Origin: an uncultured Lachnospiraceae bacterium
GTDB taxonomy: Bacteria; Bacillota; Clostridia; Lachnospirales; Lachnospiraceae
DNA length: 48,945 nucleotides
Assembly: GCA_910577785.1 (NCBI GenBank)
Contig: CAJTNT010000029.1
Location: 1 to 48,945, forward strand
Direction: 5' to 3'
Position 1 is the first letter of the stretch; every line of letters begins with the position of its first letter. The position numbers and the translations under genes were made by a program. The notes beneath the pieces were generated by a model, which worked only from the letters and a program-made list of their open reading frames with translations, had not been told where the DNA came from and searched no databases. Of the stretch, positions 43,918 to 48,945 are shown one piece after another.

Positions 43918-46900
43918 ATGAAGCGATGGAAAAAGACACTTTGCACCGTCCTGAGCATCTGCCTGGTATTTTCCCTGTTTACAGGAACCGGCTTTGCCAG
44001 CGAGGCAGCAGAAACACACGGGGCGCTGCGAAACGGCGCGCTGTCAGAAGACACAGATGGATGGGACGTCTCCGGCGGACTCCCTCTTACTACCGATGAC
44101 AACGCCGAAGCCGGCTACAAAATCGCGGACGGGGAAAATGGCGCCAGGCACCTGAGCATCTGGAATAAATCTACGGAAAGTAAGACATTTTCCATGACCC
44201 AGACCATTGCCAACCTGGCCGCAGGCTCTTACACCGCCCGGTTAGAATCGGTAGGGAACTCCCTGACCAAGCACAACCTGATCCTCAAGGCGCATAACGA
44301 CACCACCAACCAGGAAGTAGCCGTAAACATCAACACTCAGGAATGGAATGTCTATGTATCCTCTGCCACGGCAGCCCTGGAAGTATCGGAAGGGGATACC
44401 GTCACCATCAGCATCAGCGGACCGCTGGAGGCAAAGGCAGCCGACGCAAATGAGGGGGAATGGTACGGCATCCGCAATGTCGAATTTGAGGCGGCTGCCT
44501 CCGTACAGGCTCCCATTAATGTCAAAAAGGTGCCTGGCCTTTCTGAGGACTTCATCCATGGCGTGGACGTGTCCACTTACCTGAGCGAAATCCAAAGCGG
44601 CGTAACATACAAGGATGAAAACGGCACAGAAAAAAATATGTTTGAAATCTTCCGCGACGCCGGGGTCAATTATGTAAGGCTTCGTGTCTGGAATTGCCCC
44701 TTCCGTACCGATAAAAACGGCAAAATCCTCTATGTGGATGACGAGGGCAAAGAATACAACGAAGATCAGGTCAGCGCCACCCAGCATGCAGACGGATATT
44801 ATGAATATGCCCTAAAAGACAGCGGCAAGACCGTCTACCGCGAAGGCTATGGGGCAGGGAACTGCGATATTGACGCCGCTGTTGCCACTGGCAAAATTGC
44901 AACCAGATATGGCATGAAGGTGCTGATTGACTTCCATTATTCTGATTTCTGGGCTGACCCGGCAAAGATGAAATGCCCCAAGGCATGGGAAGGCATGGAC
45001 ATCACCCAGAAAGCCGCCGCCCTTTCTGCCTACACCACAGAATCCTTACAGAAACTGAAGGCTGCCGGCGTTGATGTGGGCATGGTACAAATTGGAAATG
45101 AGATTAACGGTGGCATGGCTGGGGAAAAAGACTGGTCAAATGTCACCAAACTCTTGGATGCAGGGAGCAAGGCCGTACGTGCCGTGGACAAGGATATTTT
45201 AATCGCTGTCCACTACGCCGACCCCCACAGAGAGAATTTCCAAACGGGGCGAGCCAAAGCCCTGCATGACGCTAACATTGATTATGATGTCTTTGCAACC
45301 TCCTTCTATTCCTTCTGGCATGGAAGCCCGGAGAACCTCACCAATGTATTGAAGACCATTGCTGAGACTTACCATAAGAAAGTAATGGTAGCCGAAGTTT
45401 CCTACTGCACGACCCTGGAGGATGGGGACGGCGCAGCAAATGTGGTCAATGCAAGCACCTCACCCCTGAATTATTCTATCGATCCCTTAGGCGAAGGCCT
45501 AGCTGCTGCTGTCCGCGATTCGATTGCCGCTGTATCAGCTGTCGGGGAAGCTGGAATCGGCACCTTCTACTGGGAACCGGCATGGGTTCCAGTCGGAAAC
45601 TACGCAGGGGCAGAAGAAAGCCAGAAAGCAGCCATTTTAGCGTCCAATATTGACAACTGGGAAAAATATGGCTCTGGCTGGGCGTCGATGTGGTCAGGCC
45701 CGGAAGGAGGCGGCTATGACCCCGGCGTAAGCGAAGACCGCTCCACGCATGGATCCCAATGGGACAACCAGGCTATGTTTGACTTCAACGGCAAGGCCCT
45801 GCCTGCCATTAATGTATACAAATGGGTCTACACGGGCGCAGAAGGCCCCGTCCAGGTATCCTCTGTTGACACTGCCGCTTACACGATGAATTACAAAGAC
45901 ACGCCGCAGCTCCCTGGCACAGTAAATGTCCATCTGAATGATGGCAATGTTGTCGAAAACGTAGCTGTAACCTGGGATGCTGCCCAATTAGAAGCCTTGA
46001 AGACTGCTGATTTCGGAGAATACACCATTGATGGCTCCCTGGCACAGTTCCAGTACAGTTCCAAAGGGGAAACCATCACCGTAGCCGCAGGCCAGCAGAA
46101 GACAACCTGTGCCGTGACCGTCACTGGGACAAACTACCTGACGAACGGAAGTTTTGAAGAAGGGGAAACCGGATGGACAGCGGCCGGCGGGGTAAACCTC
46201 AAAACAGACGGCTCCGGCGGCAACGCCAAAGACGGAAATAACTATTATGACGCATGGGCGGAGAGCGAGCTGGACTTTACCCTGGAACAGAACATTACTA
46301 CACCGCTGCCAAGCGGAAAATACACCTTATTCGGGCATTACCAGGGAACCAATGTATCCAGCGTATCTGCAGATTCCGGATTAACCGCAACCGTCACTTA
46401 TCGGAATGGGGAGAGCAGAACCTACCGCGGCGAAATACAAATCCCCAACACCTGGAAAGTATTCCACCAGGCCAAAGCTGCCGATATCCTCATCAACCAG
46501 AACGTAACCAGCATAAAGGTGACAAGCCGTGTTGCCTGCAGCGGCTCCGGCCCCTGGGTAGTCGTAGACGACATCAACCTGATGCAGGCCGACCCCCTGA
46601 CGGAGGAGGAAGAAGCAATCGGCGCCGCTATACCTGATAAGAAAACTTACACTGTAACTTTCAAGGATGGCAATAAAGTCTTGAAAACAGAAACCGTAGA
46701 AGAAGGGTCTGCAGCAACCGCCCCGGCTGCGCCCACAAAAGCAGGCTATACCTTCGATGGCTGGGACACCGCCTTTGACCGGGTTTCCTCTAACTTAACC
46801 GTAAATGCAAAATGGAAGAAGATACAAACGCCACAGCCCAAGAAATATAAGGTTACCTTCCATGTAAATGGCGGAAAAGCGCTCAAAACCAAGACCAAAA

Positions 46901-47364
46901 CCGTTACGGCCGGCAAGACATACGGCACACTGCCAAATGCCAAACGCACTGGCTATACCTTCAACGGATGGTATACCGCAAAATCCGGCGGCAAGAAAAT
47001 TACCAAATCCTCGAAGGTAAATATTTCCAAGAACACCACACTGTATGCACATTGGAAAAAAGTCGCCCGGCCAGGCAATGTCAAGAAACCATCCGTCAAA
47101 AATACAAAGAAGAACACGCTTAAAATCACGTTCCAGAAAACCAAAGGCGCAGAAGGCTATGAGATCCGCTATGCATCCAAATCCAATATGAAAGGCTCGA
47201 AGAAAGTAACCGCCAAGAAGAACACATGCACAGTTTCCAATAAGAAGCTGAAAAAAGGCAGCACCTATTACATCCAGGTACGCGCCTTCAAGAAGGACTC
47301 CACAGGCAAGAAGATTTACAGCAAATCCTACAGCCCCAAGACTAAGGTTAAATTAACAAAATAA
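43918..47364 (+). CDS. Secreted GH53 endo-beta-1,4-galactanase, multidomain
   Basis: 1148 residues, behind AGAGGAGGAAACG. Signal peptide to about residue 28; a carbohydrate-binding-like domain (35-195); GH53 catalytic barrel (205-640) with HGVDVST, VNYVRLRVWN, the acid/base Glu395 in QIGNEINGGM and the nucleophile Glu493 in VMVAEVSY. Then a bacterial Ig-like domain (about 645-740), a second beta-sandwich CBM (about 742-895, NGSFEEGETGW), two InlB/Listeria-Bacteroides-type repeats (GYTFDGWDT, GYTFNGWYT) and a lysine-rich fibronectin III-like end. GH53 enzymes cut beta-1,4-galactan in arabinogalactan. No LPxTG motif is present. The nearby GH43 enzyme would handle arabinose side chains. Confidence 0.94.
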   Translation: MKRWKKTLCTVLSICLVFSLFTGTGFASEAAETHGALRNGALSEDTDGWDVSGGLPLTTDDNAEAGYKIADGENGARHLSIWNKSTESKTFSMTQTIANLAAGSYTARLESVGNSLTKHNLILKAHNDTTNQEVAVNINTQEWNVYVSSATAALEVSEGDTVTISISGPLEAKAADANEGEWYGIRNVEFEAAASVQAPINVKKVPGLSEDFIHGVDVSTYLSEIQSGVTYKDENGTEKNMFEIFRDAGVNYVRLRVWNCPFRTDKNGKILYVDDEGKEYNEDQVSATQHADGYYEYALKDSGKTVYREGYGAGNCDIDAAVATGKIATRYGMKVLIDFHYSDFWADPAKMKCPKAWEGMDITQKAAALSAYTTESLQKLKAAGVDVGMVQIGNEINGGMAGEKDWSNVTKLLDAGSKAVRAVDKDILIAVHYADPHRENFQTGRAKALHDANIDYDVFATSFYSFWHGSPENLTNVLKTIAETYHKKVMVAEVSYCTTLEDGDGAANVVNASTSPLNYSIDPLGEGLAAAVRDSIAAVSAVGEAGIGTFYWEPAWVPVGNYAGAEESQKAAILASNIDNWEKYGSGWASMWSGPEGGGYDPGVSEDRSTHGSQWDNQAMFDFNGKALPAINVYKWVYTGAEGPVQVSSVDTAAYTMNYKDTPQLPGTVNVHLNDGNVVENVAVTWDAAQLEALKTADFGEYTIDGSLAQFQYSSKGETITVAAGQQKTTCAVTVTGTNYLTNGSFEEGETGWTAAGGVNLKTDGSGGNAKDGNNYYDAWAESELDFTLEQNITTPLPSGKYTLFGHYQGTNVSSVSADSGLTATVTYRNGESRTYRGEIQIPNTWKVFHQAKAADILINQNVTSIKVTSRVACSGSGPWVVVDDINLMQADPLTEEEEAIGAAIPDKKTYTVTFKDGNKVLKTETVEEGSAATAPAAPTKAGYTFDGWDTAFDRVSSNLTVNAKWKKIQTPQPKKYKVTFHVNGGKALKTKTKTVTAGKTYGTLPNAKRTGYTFNGWYTAKSGGKKITKSSKVNISKNTTLYAHWKKVARPGNVKKPSVKNTKKNTLKITFQKTKGAEGYEIRYASKSNMKGSKKVTAKKNTCTVSNKKLKKGSTYYIQVRAFKKDSTGKKIYSKSYSPKTKVKLTK

Positions 47365-47402
47365 GCCTTATAGCCCCATGGGCAGAGTTGCATTGACAAA
47401 AT

Positions 47403-47453
47403 AAAAAACTGGCTGTTATTCCATACCTCATAGGAATAGCAGCCGGTTTTTTT
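47403..47453 (+). terminator. Terminator of the GH53 gene
   Basis: The stem GGCTGTTATTCC with GGAATAGCAGCC (one mismatch; outer A-T pairs extend it) is followed by seven T residues. It lies about 40 bp after the stop. Confidence 0.85.
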
Positions 47454-47547
47454 ATTTTATTTCTTATTGTGTTTTCCTTTGCTTTTCTTATTGTTTTTTA
47501 GGTGAGCATTCTTATCCATTCTAATTTATCGCTTGTAAATCTTACAT

Positions 47548-48576
47548 CTATAATTTCAAATTATTACAATTGCTATAATCCGATACAATTTGAATCGCAA
47601 TTTCTTTTGCCAGCGGACTAGATACCTCCATGCCGTCTGTTCTTCCAAGACGTACGCAAAAATATAAGTTCCCCTCTGTGGTTTCTGCGAATCCGGTAAA
47701 CCATGCGTCAACAACAATTCCATTGACCTTGCCCATCCCTGTTTTCCCATAGACAGAAATATCTGTCCGCTCCTGCTCCGTTACCAACATAACCTGTTTC
47801 AATTCATTTTGTGTTTCTTCTGAATATTCCGAATTTTCACCAAAGATGCATTCCATTACCTCCACCTGTTCTTTAGGTGAAATCAATAAAGACGATTCAA
47901 TCCAAAAGCCTGTTAAAGCCCGATTATTATTGTTTGTATTCAACCGCCCCTCCCAATCGGAAATATCACAATTGCCATACTGAAGCTTTTCCAATTCTTC
48001 CTGCATCCTGTCTTTCCCAATATCATCTATAAGCTGTCTGTAATACCACACGCAGGAGGTTCGGAATGCTTCACTAAAATCAATATCCCTGTTCCAATCC
48101 TCATTCCAGAATACTTCTCCGCTCCATATCCGGACAGAATCCTCCGGCTCAAGGATACCGTATTCCAGCGCAGTCAGGGAAGATATAATCTTAAAAGTGG
48201 AGCAAGGCGACCGTCTGTCCACTGCAAGCTCGTCATTATATATTTTATATCTCCTGTTAGAAGCATCATATATCACCGCTGTTCCGTTCAGTCCGTTAAA
48301 ATACTCTGACCAGTCTGCGTTGTCAATCTCTGGCTCCACTGCCATGTCTTCCGTATCACCTTCTATATCTTTAGTATTTTCCTGTAAGGAGGGATTACCG
48401 GATTCCATTTCCTTGCTGCTCTTTTTTTCGTCTTCCATTACTTCTTTAACATCTTCCACTACATCTCCCACTACAATCCTTTCTTCTGTATTGTATTCTT
48501 CAGAACATCCCGTTAGAAGAATTGCACATGCGAATATCCAATATCTAAATTTATAAAGAATTGTTCCTTTTTTCAT
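47548..48576 (-). CDS. Class D beta-lactamase-type lipoprotein
   Basis: 342 residues from the ATG at 48576 (GGGGGAAAAAGT before it). A lipoprotein signal ends in AILLTGC (Cys24). A long Glu/Asp/Lys-rich linker (25-88) precedes the serine beta-lactamase domain: active-site STFK (Ser126, Lys129), S-x-V as SCV (174-176), YGN (200-202) and KTG (278-280). This is the class D (OXA-like) set. It resembles the membrane-bound class D enzymes of Clostridia, or a BlaR-type sensor, although no peptidase domain is present. Hydrolysis of penicillins outside the cell is likely, but the spectrum cannot be predicted. The gene starts only 62 nt after tRNA-Asn, past a hairpin. Confidence 0.88.
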   Translation of the reverse strand: MKKGTILYKFRYWIFACAILLTGCSEEYNTEERIVVGDVVEDVKEVMEDEKKSSKEMESGNPSLQENTKDIEGDTEDMAVEPEIDNADWSEYFNGLNGTAVIYDASNRRYKIYNDELAVDRRSPCSTFKIISSLTALEYGILEPEDSVRIWSGEVFWNEDWNRDIDFSEAFRTSCVWYYRQLIDDIGKDRMQEELEKLQYGNCDISDWEGRLNTNNNNRALTGFWIESSLLISPKEQVEVMECIFGENSEYSEETQNELKQVMLVTEQERTDISVYGKTGMGKVNGIVVDAWFTGFAETTEGNLYFCVRLGRTDGMEVSSPLAKEIAIQIVSDYSNCNNLKL

Positions 48577-48600
48577 ACTTTTTCCCCCTTAAATATAGCA

Positions 48601-48632
48601 AAGTCCTGTAAACACTGATGTTTACAGGACTT
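48601..48632 (-). terminator. Hairpin between tRNA-Asn and the beta-lactamase gene
   Basis: A 14-bp perfect stem (AAGTCCTGTAAACA with TGTTTACAGGACTT, 4-nt loop). On the minus strand the T-tract is interrupted (TGCTATATTT), so termination may be leaky. It occupies most of the 62-nt gap before the beta-lactamase gene. Confidence 0.6.
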
Positions 48633-48638
48633 TTCAAA

Positions 48639-48710
48639 CTCCCCGAGTTGGGCTCGAACCAACAACCCCGCGGTTAACAGCCGCGTGCTCTACCATTGAG
48701 CTATCGAGGA
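48639..48710 (-). tRNA. tRNA-Asn (anticodon GTT)
   Basis: On the minus strand the acceptor TCCTCGA pairs with TCGGGGA, discriminator G. The anticodon loop CTGTTAACC gives GTT. The T-loop GGTTCGAGCCC is intact. It lies 82 bp downstream of the 23S 3' end, with no 5S gene between. Confidence 0.95.
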
Positions 48711-48792
48711 CCATCTTCCCCATATACCCTCAAAAACCCATACAGAGACTGGCACACGCCACACCCACACCACGCATACTCCGACCTTCCCT

Positions 48793-48945
48793 GGTCAAGC
48801 CCTCGACCGATTAGCTGCAGTCAGCTCCGTGCATTGCTGCACTTCCACCCCTGCCCTACCTACCTCGTCGTCTCCAAGGGGTCTTACTCCTTAAAGGATG
48901 GGAGATCCCATCTTGGGGGGGGCTTCGCGCTTAGATGCCTTCAGC
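48793..48945 (-). rRNA. 23S ribosomal RNA, 3' end (partial)
   Basis: The minus strand shows conserved 23S 3'-terminal blocks: GCATCTAAGCGCGAAGCC, GGAGTAAGACCCCTTGGAGA and CTAATCGGTCGAGGGCTTGA. The gene enters from the right edge of the window, and its 3' end is placed near 48793. A run of eight C (minus strand) at about 48915-48922 is longer than usual at this site and could be a sequence error or a variant. Confidence 0.9.

Overview
The window looks like a chromosomal segment of an anaerobic gut Clostridium of the family Lachnospiraceae. The clues are a rubrerythrin, an oxygen-sensitive two-subunit fumarase, MurT/GatD, a SAM-I riboswitch in front of metK, a TlpA / CxxC-peptide / 4Fe-4S operon, two very large secreted arabinan/galactan-degrading enzymes and a class D beta-lactamase lipoprotein. 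Species cannot be read from the sequence. The segment has two textures: an AT-rich accessory island (about 1-20 kb) and a more GC-rich core (about 20.9-48.9 kb).

Accessory island. Position 194-911 is an internally deleted insertion sequence with perfect 11-bp ends. It is followed by a large NACHT NTPase with a C-terminal beta-propeller (1068-5711, minus), a defence-type STAND protein. A divergent small membrane protein and an IS3-family relic come next. At 8186-16101 (minus) lies the main find, a four-gene operon: an unrecognised 425-aa protein, a 940-aa P-loop ATPase (RdrA), a 1043-aa divergent adenosine deaminase (RdrB) and a two-helix SLATT membrane protein. The last three are a RADAR anti-phage system. 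The first gene is not part of the RADAR core as I know it and is a candidate new component. The operon lies between two diverged direct copies (10.14 kb apart) of a module made of a small HTH regulator, an upstream palindrome, a conserved non-coding tail, a 9-bp-period repeat and a second conserved non-coding block. The right-hand copy is split by a decayed IS4-family element. A LytTR regulator follows at 19860.

Core, left to right. A HAD phosphatase precedes a 1633-aa secreted GH43 enzyme. metK (minus) has a promoter, SAM-I aptamer and terminator that can all be read. A CitE-like lyase (plus) faces two phosphoribosyltransferase-fold genes of the kind found in Ter-associated nucleoside-like metabolite clusters, with a thioesterase upstream. 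The boundaries of these genes carry three independent short tandem duplications. Then come rubrerythrin, a zinc-ribbon protein, fumarase beta/alpha, a DUF2975-HTH-DUF4173 membrane/regulator operon, tRNA-Glu and tRNA-Cys (each with its own promoter), gatD/murT (peptidoglycan amidation), a strong hairpin, a redox operon (4Fe-4S protein, CxxC peptide, TlpA lipoprotein), a frameshifted pseudogene and a secreted GH53 galactanase.

The right edge is the 3' end of a 23S rRNA gene, followed by tRNA-Asn, a hairpin and, only 62 nt beyond the tRNA, a class D beta-lactamase gene, all on the minus strand. No 5S gene lies between the 23S and the tRNA.

How the parts work together. The island stacks at least two abortive-infection-type modules (NACHT and RADAR) with duplicated small regulators and IS scars. 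The GH43 and GH53 proteins share an architecture (signal peptide, catalytic domain, carbohydrate-binding or Ig-like modules, lysine-rich C-terminal repeats) and probably attack pectic arabinan and galactan side chains at the cell surface.
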